Shown here: positions 15,501 to 24,048 of the stretch, piece after piece
How the letters are laid out: every line of letters starts with the position of its first letter
Position numbering within the stretch: the stretch's first letter is position 1
NCBI RefSeq assembly: GCF_014250515.1
Contig: NZ_CP060202.1
Location: forward strand, 2,601,001 to 2,665,000
Direction: 5' to 3'
DNA: 64,000 nt
Origin: Hymenobacter sediminicola
GTDB lineage: Bacteria > Bacteroidota > Bacteroidia > Cytophagales > Hymenobacteraceae
Translations under genes and position numbers: made by a program
Notes under the pieces: model-generated
What the model was told of the DNA's origin: nothing
What the model saw: only the letters and a program-made list of their open reading frames with translations
Databases searched by the model: none

Positions 15501-16997
15501 GTGAACGGGGCCGCGGCGCTGAACCTGACCCGCCGCCGCCTGAGCGAAGAATTCCGGCAGAACACCGTCGATATCGAGCGGGAAGGCAACAAGCAGCTGC
15601 TGGCGCTGCGGCGCACCCTGCTGGATCAGTTGGCGGCTATTGATAAGCTGGCTCTCGAAGCCGAAGCCAACCAGCTGGACCTGATTGCCCAGGATGAGAG
15701 CCTGAGCTACACCGAGCGGCAGCAGGCCGCCCTGGATGCAGCGGCGCGGCGCATTGAAATTGCCGAACTCGAAGCCGAAGGCCAGCGCCGGGCCGCGGAA
15801 GGCAATGCCAAGGAACTGCTGCGTATCGAGCAGGAGCTGCAGAACAAGCGCGATGAGCAGCTACGCGCTACCCGTCCCTTCAATGCCGATCTGGCCAATG
15901 ATGAGTTGGAGGGCAAGTACGCCCAACAGCAGCTCGCGCTGGAAAAGCGGCTTTCGGCGGGCCTGATTTCCGAGCGCACCTACAAAGCCGAGTTGCGCAA
16001 GCTCGAAGACGCTTACCTGGCAGTGAAGCTGGGCAACCTGCAGACCGATAAAACCAAGCGCAAGGAGGCCATTGCTGAAGAACTGGAACAGGAGCGGGCC
16101 AAGAATCAGCGCAAGCTGGAAGAGGAAAAACGCCTGCAGGAGTTGCGGGCCGAACTCATTCAGGAAGGGTTGCAGCAGATTCAGGGCTTTTCAGATGCGG
16201 CCTTCGACATCGGTAGCAACCGGCGCCAGCAGGAAGCGCAGGATCTGCAGCAGCAGAAAGACAACGAGTTGAAGGCGGCCGGCGAGAATGCCGAGCTCAA
16301 AGCGCAGATTGAGGAAAGCTACCGGCAGCGGGAACTGGCCATGCGCATCCGGCAGGCCAAAGCCGATAAGCAGCAGGCCCAGTTCAACAACGCCCTGAAC
16401 ACGGCTACGGCTGTCACCGCCGTGCTTAGCACCGGTGGCGGCACCAAGTACGCCGACTTCGGTATCAGCGCCGGGGTGCTGACCGCTCTGGTTATTGCGC
16501 AGGGCCTGGCCCAGGCGGCGGCCATTGCTTCGCGTCCCCTCCCCCAATACTTCCGTGGCCGTGAGAATGGTCCCGCTGAATTTGCCTTGGTGGGTGAACG
16601 AGGCGCGGAGCTGATTGAGGGTCGTAGCGGCGGCATGCGCCTGGCTTCGGGCCCGATGGTTACCTACCTGCAGGCAGGCGATAAAGTGCACACCGCCGAC
16701 CGCACCCAGCAGTTGCTGCAGACCGACCCCACTTTGGCTGGTCTGCTGGCGCAGCGGGCCTATTCTACGCAACTGGAACGGCAGGCCGCCGGCGCAGCCC
16801 AGCCCGCTACAGCTTCGGCCAGCCGGGTTGCCTCGCAGATTGCCCTGTCCTTCGGCCGCGACGCCGACCGCATCGTGCGGGCCGTGGAAAACATCGAAAC
16901 CACCGTCTTCACGGAAGAAGGCTTGCGCCGCTACCACCGCCGCGGGCAGCACGTCACCGAGTTCGTCAACAAACATTACCGGCGTCACGCCAAATAA
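12519..16997 (+). CDS. Tail tape measure protein
   Basis: The 1492-aa protein is the longest in the window and is almost wholly helical. I start it at ATG 12519 (MTGPISHDDLFNELGPG); the in-frame TTG at 12501 would lie inside the palindrome. Coiled coil (about 30-300) is followed by a TP901-1-like core with Ala/Gly/Leu-rich segments (about 340-640), then a second long coiled coil (about 950-1270). A short hydrophobic patch follows, and the typical C-terminal motif FALVGERGAELIEG stands at about 1360. It sets tail length and is ejected with DNA. By the usual 0.15 nm per residue the tail would be roughly 220 nm, so a siphovirus. Confidence 0.9.
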   Translation: MTGPISHDDLFNELGPGARELAEYGKSVQSLNRNVRALGKNLDADASRIAAGLAGISDATKGIREQVAGLKGITDQERTMLAGLSSQVAKLAQDQDRYKAALAGQATVRKQTEEATKGLTKALREQQSALKAAFAAGNMEAAQKAAINVLNLKRQTDQLNKAVRGANSELTAAAGSYNRLSIETQQLGDKIRALPGGFEAAGKEANELKKQFADNTQRLKDFDRELNQNFREVGSYAKGILEAVAALEKQKGTLVANIGAMQQQSRATGLSADQQDRLQQEIKQTEAELGKVNGQLKNYGVGTKESGGLTAGLSAGVGGLAQNLAGAYYGLQGLSTGLQKFFTDNVELSVALNDVRKTTGLTADEADRLTDSLKAIPTTTSLSGLLDEAKVGGQLGKTKDEIEGFVRSIDVATQALSDDFQGGAEEIATSLGKIELVFKKSLGPDQEKNLLNIGSALNELGAEGAATAPFLADVALRTGASAATFGLALPTVLAYAAALQETGFSAEVSGTALNRLFSTLSTRTDESFAIAKLADSNLTLKEFKRLINTDFEAAINVFLAGLNKGGTSTTRLNGLLKTLKLQSGEAKSVIITLAKNQELLAERQKTANEQLADGTSLAAEAAVKLEGLGGSWKLLKNDVSNFFTSGAASKSLQYLVDFVRFDFKLGAAGLRGIGDGFSYIGKKVGVIKPAQQDVFSATAKTTKGLLEQADTADKLLTRYQALASQTSRNAGEQREMADITSKLQQSLGRNVVNLDKQTGAVKLNTGAVEDAVFATRRLAIANEKDLVRSLTNAQASVAATEQSLASLTGLVGGQKLKLDAIVPDPERAQELANAMRDVRDVFGSTQTLGPSSGFTLKEIAAAEKYIDAEARLLQKQDLLKKQQQDLKNAQNALNSVRKAGTAVIVENKDAGEEEGEELDKKKKQIADVAKAQYELNKSRLEARLADLSRQAENPANSEAIRTDAIRKASAVRVDLAELERDELIRVAAQTYKDQVNGAAALNLTRRRLSEEFRQNTVDIEREGNKQLLALRRTLLDQLAAIDKLALEAEANQLDLIAQDESLSYTERQQAALDAAARRIEIAELEAEGQRRAAEGNAKELLRIEQELQNKRDEQLRATRPFNADLANDELEGKYAQQQLALEKRLSAGLISERTYKAELRKLEDAYLAVKLGNLQTDKTKRKEAIAEELEQERAKNQRKLEEEKRLQELRAELIQEGLQQIQGFSDAAFDIGSNRRQQEAQDLQQQKDNELKAAGENAELKAQIEESYRQRELAMRIRQAKADKQQAQFNNALNTATAVTAVLSTGGGTKYADFGISAGVLTALVIAQGLAQAAAIASRPLPQYFRGRENGPAEFALVGERGAELIEGRSGGMRLASGPMVTYLQAGDKVHTADRTQQLLQTDPTLAGLLAQRAYSTQLERQAAGAAQPATASASRVASQIALSFGRDADRIVRAVENIETTVFTEEGLRRYHRRGQHVTEFVNKHYRRHAK

Positions 16998-17009
16998 CTC
17001 CCCCACCCG

Positions 17010-17495
17010 ATGCGCACCGTTCCCCTACCCAACGGCCACAGCTTTGCCCTCTACCAATCCGCGCTGGAGCTACCCGCCCGACGCCACCTGGAATACCAGT
17101 GCTACCTCGTGCAGGATGCTGGCATCGGCTCCGACATGGAAGCCGTGCACGCCCATTTCGGCAAGCTGGCGCGCCTGATGGCCGCTGGCAAGCAGGCGGA
17201 AGCGTCGGATGAGCTAGCGAACCTGCACTTCAATCTGAATTACCTGCTGGAGCGCTTCTCGCCCCGTCACCTGAGCTTTGCCTGTCTGGTGACGCAGATC
17301 GACGGGCAGCCGCTACCCTGGGACCCGACTGACGAAGGCCTGCAACAGGTAATTGCGCGCCTGAGCGAGTTGGGCCTTACGGAAGAGTTATTGCAAGCCG
17401 AATACGAGGCAGTAAAAAAAAACTCTCAGAAGAGCGGCAACACCTCTTCCCCACTGATGGCAACGGCGAGCAGCTCGCCTACACCCAGCAGCTGA
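17010..17495 (+). CDS. Tail assembly chaperone-like protein, short (unshifted) product
   Basis: A 161-aa protein that starts 13 nt after the tape-measure gene (MRTVPLPNGHSFALYQSALE). It is a compact helical protein (MEAVHAHFGKLARLMAAGKQ; SDELANLHFNLNYLLERFS). After residue 134 the mRNA enters an A9C run, and the remaining 25 codons in this frame are Ser/Thr-rich and look like a non-selected tail. A second ORF continues in the -1 frame to 17776. The pair resembles gpG/gpGT of lambda-like phages, but those lie upstream of the tape-measure gene. Confidence 0.65.
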   Translation: MRTVPLPNGHSFALYQSALELPARRHLEYQCYLVQDAGIGSDMEAVHAHFGKLARLMAAGKQAEASDELANLHFNLNYLLERFSPRHLSFACLVTQIDGQPLPWDPTDEGLQQVIARLSELGLTEELLQAEYEAVKKNSQKSGNTSSPLMATASSSPTPSS

Positions 17496-17776
17496 AACGG
17501 CAGGCACTGGCCCTGTGCGACTACGTGCTGACCGGCGAGCCGCAGTACCTGAGCGTGCTGGAGCAGATTGAACTCTGGATGCTGGAGCTGATGCCGCCCG
17601 ACATTTTCGACGACGGCCACGCCGACAACGTGCTGGTCCGCATGCGCAGCTCGTTTGCCAGTCTGTGCGCAGTGCTGGCCGAAAACGGGCACCATGGCGC
17701 GGCCGATATGACGCTGTACGACTTTCAGAGCCGCGTCGGCTGGCTTAAGCAGAAAGCGGCAAAAGCAGCCCGGTAG
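17010..17776 (+). CDS. Predicted -1 frameshift fusion product (gpGT-like)
   Basis: If ribosomes slip one base back at the A-run (17414-17422), translation continues from CTC at 17423 for 117 codons to the TAG at 17774. This adds a domain beginning LSEERQHLFPTDGNGEQLAY. The fusion would be 255 aa. The extension includes the later ORF with QYLSVLEQIELWMLELMPPD and has no good ATG of its own at the junction. The first methionine-like starts in that frame lie deep inside the domain, which argues that it is reached by frameshifting. A 10-A run in the real sequence would simply join the frames. Confidence 0.6.
17414..17423 (+). other. Probable programmed -1 frameshift site
   Basis: The zero-frame codons are GTA AAA AAA AAC. 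This contains the canonical heptamer A AAA AAC, on which both tRNAs can re-pair after slipping -1. The downstream -1 frame is open for 351 nt. Confidence 0.6.
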
Positions 17777-17794
17777 TGGCTGGATTGCCTGAAT

Positions 17795-17824
17795 AATGTT
17801 GTTATTTTACAACCATTACTTTCC
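17795..17824 (+). promoter_or_regulatory. Phage palindromic promoter/operator, copy 4
   Basis: AATGTTGTTATTTTACAACCATT (17795-17817), followed by TACTTTCC (17817-17824), a partial TAnnTTTG match. It lies 12 nt before the start of the tail-hub gene at 17830. Confidence 0.6.
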
Positions 17825-17829
17825 CTGAC

Positions 17830-19983
17830 ATGCTCGAACAGAACGCCCCCCGTTTCCGCTATACCTTCGACGGCGAGTTCGGTCGGCGTGTGCTGCGGGC
17901 TGATCCGAAAGGCTGGGAAGAGACGGGCGTGAACCTGCATCGGGACCCGAAATACCATGGCCAGACACTGGAATACATCACCCAGCTGGCCTTCGTGCAG
18001 GATGGGCGGGTGTATCTGAGCCAAGCCTATGCCCAGCGCGGCGTAGAAGCCGACGTGCGGCTGCTGATTGAGCAGTACGACCCGAATGCATTCGTCTGGA
18101 AATTCTACTCGGAAGGCCAGGTGCACATGCTTTCCCGGGTGGAAACCGCGACCGAGTTCCGCTGCAACATCGTGCAGAAAGACTTCACCCAGAAGTTTAA
18201 CAACCGCACCGATACGGCAGTGGACGCGTTCGGCAACGACTCCATCGGTGGCGTGGCACTGCCGGCCAAGCAGCCGCTGGTGCTGGAGCTGCACAGTCAG
18301 GCCATTTTCAAGCGCTACCAGGCGGACTACGCGCCCGATCCGCCCATGATTGCCAGTGGCTTCGTGATGGATGACCCCAGCCGCGAGCAGCTGCTGTATT
18401 TCGGCTTTGGCCAGCCCCAGGTAGATGACTTCGAGGTGGAGGAAGTCTACGGCGGCCCGGTAGTGGGCGAGCGGCCCCAGGCCGTGCCGATTTACCGCAC
18501 CAAGGAGGAAGGGGATTTTACCATTGATTTCGAGTTCTTCACCCAGCTCCGGGTCAAGCTCACGGCCAGCTCCGGTTCTGGCGACTTCGACACGGTGGAA
18601 GGTGAGTACTACTTCCGCATCAACGACGAGCCGGCCGTTCTGCTGGCCAGTTTTGGCGACACGAGCATTGCCGGCGACTTCTTTGCCACGGTCGATGTGC
18701 CGCGGCGCCGGATTACGCGGCGGTTGCGCGTGGGCGACCGGATCTACCTCTTCGGTCGCATCTACGTGCACGACATCAACCCCAATGCGTTGGGGCAGTA
18801 CCGGTTCGAGATTCAGCTGCAGCACAACGGCGGGCACTTCCGCATGGAGGCGCTGACCCAGACCCCGGCCACTTCCTGCCAGGGCCTGCTGGCCTACGAA
18901 GCGATGGAGCGGGTCTGTCAGGCGGCCACCGATGAGCGGGTGGCGTTTCGCAGCGCGTATTTCGGCCGCACCGACACGCAGCCCGCCTACCCCGGCGACG
19001 GGGCCGGCTCGGGCCTGTTTATCAGTGGTGGCTTTCAGGTACGCGGCTTTCCGCTGTCGGAAAAGCCGATGACCCTGACCTGGGAGGGGCTGTTCGACTC
19101 GCTGGCCGCCACGCACTGGCTGGGCACGGGCGTCGAGCAGCGCCCGGAAGGCCCGGTGGTGGTGGTCGAGCCGGTGCCCTACTTCTACCCCGATACGCTG
19201 ACGCTGGATTTGAGCAGCGCCCCGGTCGAGGTGACCAGCACGACTGAAGCCGACGAGTTCTACAACAAAGTGGAACTGGGCTACCGCAAGTGGGAAACGC
19301 AGCAAGTCAACGGCCTGCAGGAACCTAACAGCCGCCGGGAATGGGCGCTGCCGCTGACGGCCGCCAAGAACACTTACACCTTCCTGAGCCCCTACTCTGC
19401 CGCCGGCTTCTACCTGGAAGCCACGCGCCGGCAGCGCTACGATGCCACGGCTACGACGGACCAGGGCTCGGATGCCGACTCGTTCCTGATCTGCGTGCTT
19501 CGCTCGCCCAGCGGCTGGCAGACCGAGCGGGACCAGCGCTTTTCTCGCGTGGAAGGCGTGCTGTCCCCCGACACGCTTTACAACCTGCGCCTGACCCCGG
19601 CCCGGCTGCTGCGGCGCCACGGCCCGGCCCTGCGCGCTTGCCTGCTGCATCAGGACCGGGAGCGGATTCGCTTCAGCTTCGGCGAGGGCAACAACGAATT
19701 GCTGACGCAGCTCATGGGCGAAGCCGCCCCGGTAGCCGAGTCGGCTGATGTGGTAGTGGAATCCCTGCCCGCCCCGCTGTGGCGGCCGGAACAGGATGAG
19801 TTTACGGCCCCTGTCAGCCGTGAGCAGCTCGCCCAGCTGCTGGCGGCACCGCGCGGCCGCATCCGCTACCGGGACCAGACCGGCCTGATTAAGGAAGGCT
19901 GGATACTGGATTTCAAGCATACGGCCCGCGAAGGCGAGGGAACCTTCACCCTGCGCCCGGCCCTCACTCTCTTAGCTGTTTAG
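17830..19983 (+). CDS. Tail-tip/hub-like protein
   Basis: This 717-aa protein is the first of three large tail proteins after the tape-measure block, the usual place of the distal-tail hub. It is beta-rich throughout (for example QLAFVQDGRVYLSQAYAQRG and VEGEYYFRINDEPAVLLASF). A conserved-looking central part reads LTWEGLFDSLAATHWLGTGV (about 415-435), followed by VEPVPYFYPD. No lysozyme or peptidase motif is seen. It starts 12 nt after palindrome copy 4, and the next gene begins 2 nt after its stop. The hub role is inferred from size and order. Confidence 0.6.
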   Translation: MLEQNAPRFRYTFDGEFGRRVLRADPKGWEETGVNLHRDPKYHGQTLEYITQLAFVQDGRVYLSQAYAQRGVEADVRLLIEQYDPNAFVWKFYSEGQVHMLSRVETATEFRCNIVQKDFTQKFNNRTDTAVDAFGNDSIGGVALPAKQPLVLELHSQAIFKRYQADYAPDPPMIASGFVMDDPSREQLLYFGFGQPQVDDFEVEEVYGGPVVGERPQAVPIYRTKEEGDFTIDFEFFTQLRVKLTASSGSGDFDTVEGEYYFRINDEPAVLLASFGDTSIAGDFFATVDVPRRRITRRLRVGDRIYLFGRIYVHDINPNALGQYRFEIQLQHNGGHFRMEALTQTPATSCQGLLAYEAMERVCQAATDERVAFRSAYFGRTDTQPAYPGDGAGSGLFISGGFQVRGFPLSEKPMTLTWEGLFDSLAATHWLGTGVEQRPEGPVVVVEPVPYFYPDTLTLDLSSAPVEVTSTTEADEFYNKVELGYRKWETQQVNGLQEPNSRREWALPLTAAKNTYTFLSPYSAAGFYLEATRRQRYDATATTDQGSDADSFLICVLRSPSGWQTERDQRFSRVEGVLSPDTLYNLRLTPARLLRRHGPALRACLLHQDRERIRFSFGEGNNELLTQLMGEAAPVAESADVVVESLPAPLWRPEQDEFTAPVSREQLAQLLAAPRGRIRYRDQTGLIKEGWILDFKHTAREGEGTFTLRPALTLLAV

Positions 19984-19985
19984 CG

Positions 19986-21806
19986 ATGCCCGTTGGACTT
20001 ACCGCCTCCGTTTCTACCTCCTGTCAGCCCAGCGGCACGCTACGCGTGCGGCTTACGTCCGTTGCCTCCAGCAGCGTGAACCCGGCCGCGCTCTACATCA
20101 CCGTGACCGATACGGCGACTTCTGCCATAGTCGGGCAGGACAGCTACAACGGCTCCAGCCATACGTTCACCTTTACGCTCCCTGACGGCGAGTACCTGAT
20201 TCAGGGCGTTGATCAGGATGAGAACCCGGTAAGCCGCACGGCAACCCTGGCCTGCGCCGGGGGCAGCCCTGGCACCGGCGGCTGCAACTTGGCTGTGTCG
20301 AACGTCGTGCCGGTCGCACCAACCACGGCAACCGGTACCGGCTCGGTTCGCCTCACTACGGCAACCGGAGCCAGCCTCGTGTTTATTTCCGTGCTGCTGG
20401 CCGGCACCAACCAGGTGCTGGGCAGTCTGAACGGGGCCCCTGGGGCGCACGAAATCTTTAGCCTCGCCCCCAACGACTACGAGCTGGTCGTAGTCGACAG
20501 CGCGGGCTGCGAGCAACGCAGCCTGTTTACGCTGCCTGCCTACCAGGCCCCGGCGGCGGTTTTCGGCTGCACCGACCGCAACGCCACGAACTTCAACGGC
20601 AATGCCACGGCCGACAACGGCACCTGCGTGTATACACCGGTTGAGCGTGTCCCGGTGTTCGGGGTGCCGCTGCTGCAAACGTTACGGTTTGTGGTCGAGC
20701 AAGCGGATAACGGCTGCGACACGTTTGAGCATGCCGACAACACGCTGTTCTGCCAGCAGCGCCGGCCCGGCCTGCAGATGCGGCCCCGCTACCGGCAGAA
20801 AGTGCAGCTCTGCGACGCGGTGCGGGTGCAGGTGCTTACCAATTACACGGCCGTGGAAGCAACGGTGCGCCGGCAAGCGGATGGCGTTACCCTGCGCACG
20901 ATTGCCCTAAGCCGGGCGCTCCAACTCGAAGGCCAGGCCCCGCCCGTTGCCGTGGAGCTGTTTGACAACGGCGACGGCTACACCCGCCTGCAGGGCGCGG
21001 CCGGGCAGTTGCCCAGCGCGTTGCGCCAAGCCAGCCGGGTCGTACTGGAAACGGGCGTAGCAGCCGGCAGCTACCGCCGGCGCGACAGCGGTATCGATCC
21101 GGATACCGGCGATGCGTATTATGTGTGCACCCGCCCCTGGCCGGGTGGAGGGTCACAGGAAGGAACGGCCTCCTGGCAGCTGACCGGCCCGGGCTTCGAT
21201 GTGTGGGAAGCAGATATTGATCTGACCGGGTTGCCGGAAGGCGACTACGAAGTGCGGCTGCGGGCAACCGATACCGACGCGTCCTTCCCGCCGGCCGTGG
21301 CCATCTCCGAGCCGCTGTGGCTGGCAGCCGAGCACCGCAACACGGTGGTGCTGGAATACGGCAACCGCGACAACGGCTACGGCATGGTCTTCACCACCGG
21401 CATGCAGCCACGGCTGCGGGTCGATGGTGTTTTCTTCCGGCGGGCGGCGCCGGGCGGCACGCTGCAGGTGCACCGCAACAGCGACGACTCGCCCGTGGTG
21501 CTGGCCTCCACCGCGCGGCGCCTGACGCTGCTGGAAACCTACCAGCTACCGGACTGGCTGCACGAGAAGCTGTTTCTGCTCTGCCGGCTGGATACGCTCT
21601 TCGTGAATGGCAAGCGCTACAGTGCCGGCGAGGCTGCTTACGAGGTCACGGCCAACGAGACGTATGCGCTCAGCAACGGCAAAGTGGCGCTGGAGCAGGT
21701 CGGCTGGCTGGGAGCGGGCAACGGGGCAGATGCCGGTGAGCTGGCCCAGGACGATAACCTGCTGGAGCTGCGCGGCGGCGGCTTCCTGCGCCTACGCGGC
21801 CGCTAA
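19986..21806 (+). CDS. Tail fibre/adhesin protein with GCTD-type motif
   Basis: A 606-aa protein. The first 190 residues hold two Ig-like beta domains with paired cysteines, each closing in a pattern like GEYLIQGVDQDENPVSR. Residues 194-216 carry the motif GCTDRNATNFNGNATADN then GTCVY. This is a variant of the GCTDPxAxNYxxxAxxDDGSCxY module common in secreted Bacteroidota surface proteins. The C-terminal 380 residues form further beta domains with a basic patch. It starts 2 nt after the hub gene. Receptor binding is the likely role. Confidence 0.6.
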   Translation: MPVGLTASVSTSCQPSGTLRVRLTSVASSSVNPAALYITVTDTATSAIVGQDSYNGSSHTFTFTLPDGEYLIQGVDQDENPVSRTATLACAGGSPGTGGCNLAVSNVVPVAPTTATGTGSVRLTTATGASLVFISVLLAGTNQVLGSLNGAPGAHEIFSLAPNDYELVVVDSAGCEQRSLFTLPAYQAPAAVFGCTDRNATNFNGNATADNGTCVYTPVERVPVFGVPLLQTLRFVVEQADNGCDTFEHADNTLFCQQRRPGLQMRPRYRQKVQLCDAVRVQVLTNYTAVEATVRRQADGVTLRTIALSRALQLEGQAPPVAVELFDNGDGYTRLQGAAGQLPSALRQASRVVLETGVAAGSYRRRDSGIDPDTGDAYYVCTRPWPGGGSQEGTASWQLTGPGFDVWEADIDLTGLPEGDYEVRLRATDTDASFPPAVAISEPLWLAAEHRNTVVLEYGNRDNGYGMVFTTGMQPRLRVDGVFFRRAAPGGTLQVHRNSDDSPVVLASTARRLTLLETYQLPDWLHEKLFLLCRLDTLFVNGKRYSAGEAAYEVTANETYALSNGKVALEQVGWLGAGNGADAGELAQDDNLLELRGGGFLRLRGR

Positions 21807-21843
21807 GCCCCACCCGTACTTCCGGGGGTAAAAATCCGGAATT

Positions 21844-21873
21844 AATGTTGTTATTTTACAAACATTAGCTTTC
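21844..21873 (+). promoter_or_regulatory. Phage palindromic promoter/operator, copy 5
   Basis: AATGTTGTTATTTTACAAACATT (21844-21866) is followed by TAGCTTTC (21866-21873), a 7/8 match to TAnnTTTG. TTG (21848-21850) stands 15 bp upstream of it. The site precedes the tail-spike gene at 21892 by 25 nt. Confidence 0.65.
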
Positions 21874-21891
21874 AACCTGCGTCCTACTCTT

Positions 21892-24048
21892 ATGGCCAAC
21901 CGTGATGTCCTGCGCTTTCCTTCCTGGCAGGGGCCGCTGCCTGCGGATGCCATTCTGTGGTTCACCGACGTGGCGTCGGATCAGGAGTACCGCATTACGC
22001 CGGAGCAGCTGGTAGGCGGGGCAACGGGCGCGGCCAATGCGTTGCGGGGCACGAATAAAATCGTTTCCTACCTGCAGCCCTTTGCCGGCATGCCAGCCGG
22101 TATGGCTACCCGGGAAAGCCTGTTGCCCGGCTCTCTGTGCCCGGAAGTGCGCTGCATCGTGCTCAACAGCGCCCTGCCAGCCGAAGCCGCCGCGGGCGTA
22201 ACCGGGAAGCTGAAAGTATATGTGCTGGCGCTGGACCCGGAAGGGCCCCTCACGACGTTTGCCGATGCCGGCACCGGCACGGCTACGGTGCGGTGTGCCT
22301 GGGTAGAGGAAGGCACTATTGAAGCCGCGCTGGCCGGCACGCCCCGCTTTAACAACCTGCGCGAGCAGTATCCGCTGGGGTTTGAGGTGAAGGAAATCGT
22401 AGATGATGGGGCCCTGCTGCTGTTCCAGGCCGAGCAGGAAATGTTCCGCGAAACGTTCGACGATGACCGGATTCCGGCACCGACGCGGGGCGGCAACGCC
22501 TACTGGAAGGAAATCAGCCCCTCCCCCTACTCTCACCGGCAGAATACGGATGCGGGTACGCTGCTCGACCGCTTCATCATTCAGCTGGCCTCACAAAATC
22601 AGGAGCAGGGTCTGCAGCGCACGATGCTGGGCTTTGGCAAGGGCCAGGGCGGCCGGCCAACTATGTTGGCGCTACGGTGGCAGAATGAGGACAACTCGCC
22701 TGCGGCCGTGCTGGAGGTCTGCTATGATTTCAAGTCGGACACTAATTACGAAGCCGATCCTGACCTGGAGCAGAACCAGTGGGAGCCTCTGGGCGGCGGT
22801 CCCGGCGGCCTGCGCGTGTTCGATGGCAACCCGACGACGGCGCTGGCCGGCCAGCAGTGGCTGTTTCCCGACGACGGTATTTATGTAGCCTTATCCGATT
22901 TCGAGTTCGAGGAAAACCCGGATGCTTCCGGCGACTGGGAGCTACTGCTGAAGGCACCGCGGGAAGTGTTCTGGGCCTCGCTGCCGCTGGCCCCCGGCAA
23001 CTACACGACCATTGCGCAGTACCTGACCAACGCACTCAATGCCGACCCGCGTCTACCGGTTACGCGCCCGAGCGGCCGTACGGTGTACGTGGAAGGCAGC
23101 GGGCAACTGCTGAGCGGGGAGCGGGGCAACCCGAGCCGGCCGTTCGTGCAGTTTTCAACCGGCATTTCCTCTGCCCAGCCCGGCGACACCGTCGAGGTGC
23201 GGGTGGGCGGCACCAATACGGTATCAGGTCGTGCGGCGTATTCCACCGGCGTCACAGTAGACCGGAATCTGGTGGTGCAGGGCATCGGCCGACCCCAGCT
23301 CTGGAACACCGACCTGGGTTTTGCCAGCAGTTCGCTGATGACGTCGATGCGACTGCTGGGCCTGGTATTTACCAAGCCCATGCAGGTAGTGCCCAACAGC
23401 ACCGTGGCCCGCCGGATCGAGTTTGAGCATTGCGACTTCGGGCCGGAGTTCTACCTGCGCCTGGAGCGGGACCTGACCCCGACCGACCAGCTGCAGGTTA
23501 TTCGCTTCACGCGCTGCACCTTCGACCACCAGCGCACCGATTTTGCCTTTATCGAGTTCAACAGCAGCACGGTGCACACGCAGCGCTACCTGGTGGAATT
23601 TCTGGACTGCACGATTCGCATTGCCAGCAAGCCGCTGGCCGGGGGCATCATGCGCAATGACATGCTGCCACAGCAGGTCAAGCTGCTCGGCACTACCACA
23701 CTGGAGCTGGTCGCCGGGCAGGCGCTGGGCGCGGTGACCAATCCTACCAGCGTGGCCGTACCCGACACCTTCTGGTATGTGGATCAGCGCCTGACAGCTG
23801 GCCCGGGGCCGGGCACCGATGTTACGGAGCTGGTAGCACAGTTTGCCGGGGGCGCCGCTCAGGAAACCACGCTGCTGATCTATGCCGACGCCGCCGGCAC
23901 GTTCCAGCTCTATTCCAGCACCGGCGTTTCGGCGGTGAGCTACAAGAAAAACGGCGCGGCCCAGGCCCTGCCAATTACCGTAGCGGCCGGCGACACGCTC
24001 TCGATTCTGGCTACCGGTACAGGCACCGTACGCCTGCGGAAAATATGA
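21892..24048 (+). CDS. Tail spike/fibre with beta-helix region
   Basis: The 718-aa protein has an N-terminal head (MANRDVLRFPSWQGPLPADA ... ITPEQLVGGA) of the type found on fibre proteins that attach to the tail. Residues about 380-610 have the rung-like spacing of a right-handed beta-helix: TVYVEGSG, PGDTVEVRVGGTN, VDRNLVVQGIGRP, RRIEFEHCDFG, VIRFTRCTFDHQR, YLVEFLDCTIRI. The C-terminus is a small beta domain ending in VRLRKI. It probably binds or cleaves a surface glycan, but no catalytic pair can be assigned. Its stop overlaps the next start. Confidence 0.65.
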   Translation: MANRDVLRFPSWQGPLPADAILWFTDVASDQEYRITPEQLVGGATGAANALRGTNKIVSYLQPFAGMPAGMATRESLLPGSLCPEVRCIVLNSALPAEAAAGVTGKLKVYVLALDPEGPLTTFADAGTGTATVRCAWVEEGTIEAALAGTPRFNNLREQYPLGFEVKEIVDDGALLLFQAEQEMFRETFDDDRIPAPTRGGNAYWKEISPSPYSHRQNTDAGTLLDRFIIQLASQNQEQGLQRTMLGFGKGQGGRPTMLALRWQNEDNSPAAVLEVCYDFKSDTNYEADPDLEQNQWEPLGGGPGGLRVFDGNPTTALAGQQWLFPDDGIYVALSDFEFEENPDASGDWELLLKAPREVFWASLPLAPGNYTTIAQYLTNALNADPRLPVTRPSGRTVYVEGSGQLLSGERGNPSRPFVQFSTGISSAQPGDTVEVRVGGTNTVSGRAAYSTGVTVDRNLVVQGIGRPQLWNTDLGFASSSLMTSMRLLGLVFTKPMQVVPNSTVARRIEFEHCDFGPEFYLRLERDLTPTDQLQVIRFTRCTFDHQRTDFAFIEFNSSTVHTQRYLVEFLDCTIRIASKPLAGGIMRNDMLPQQVKLLGTTTLELVAGQALGAVTNPTSVAVPDTFWYVDQRLTAGPGPGTDVTELVAQFAGGAAQETTLLIYADAAGTFQLYSSTGVSAVSYKKNGAAQALPITVAAGDTLSILATGTGTVRLRKI

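Noticed and set aside
17725..19920. 731-codon open frame on the minus strand
   Set aside because: It lies wholly antisense to the tail-hub gene. Long antisense frames are expected in GC-rich coding DNA with this codon bias, and the predicted protein is rich in His, Arg and Val without any domain pattern.
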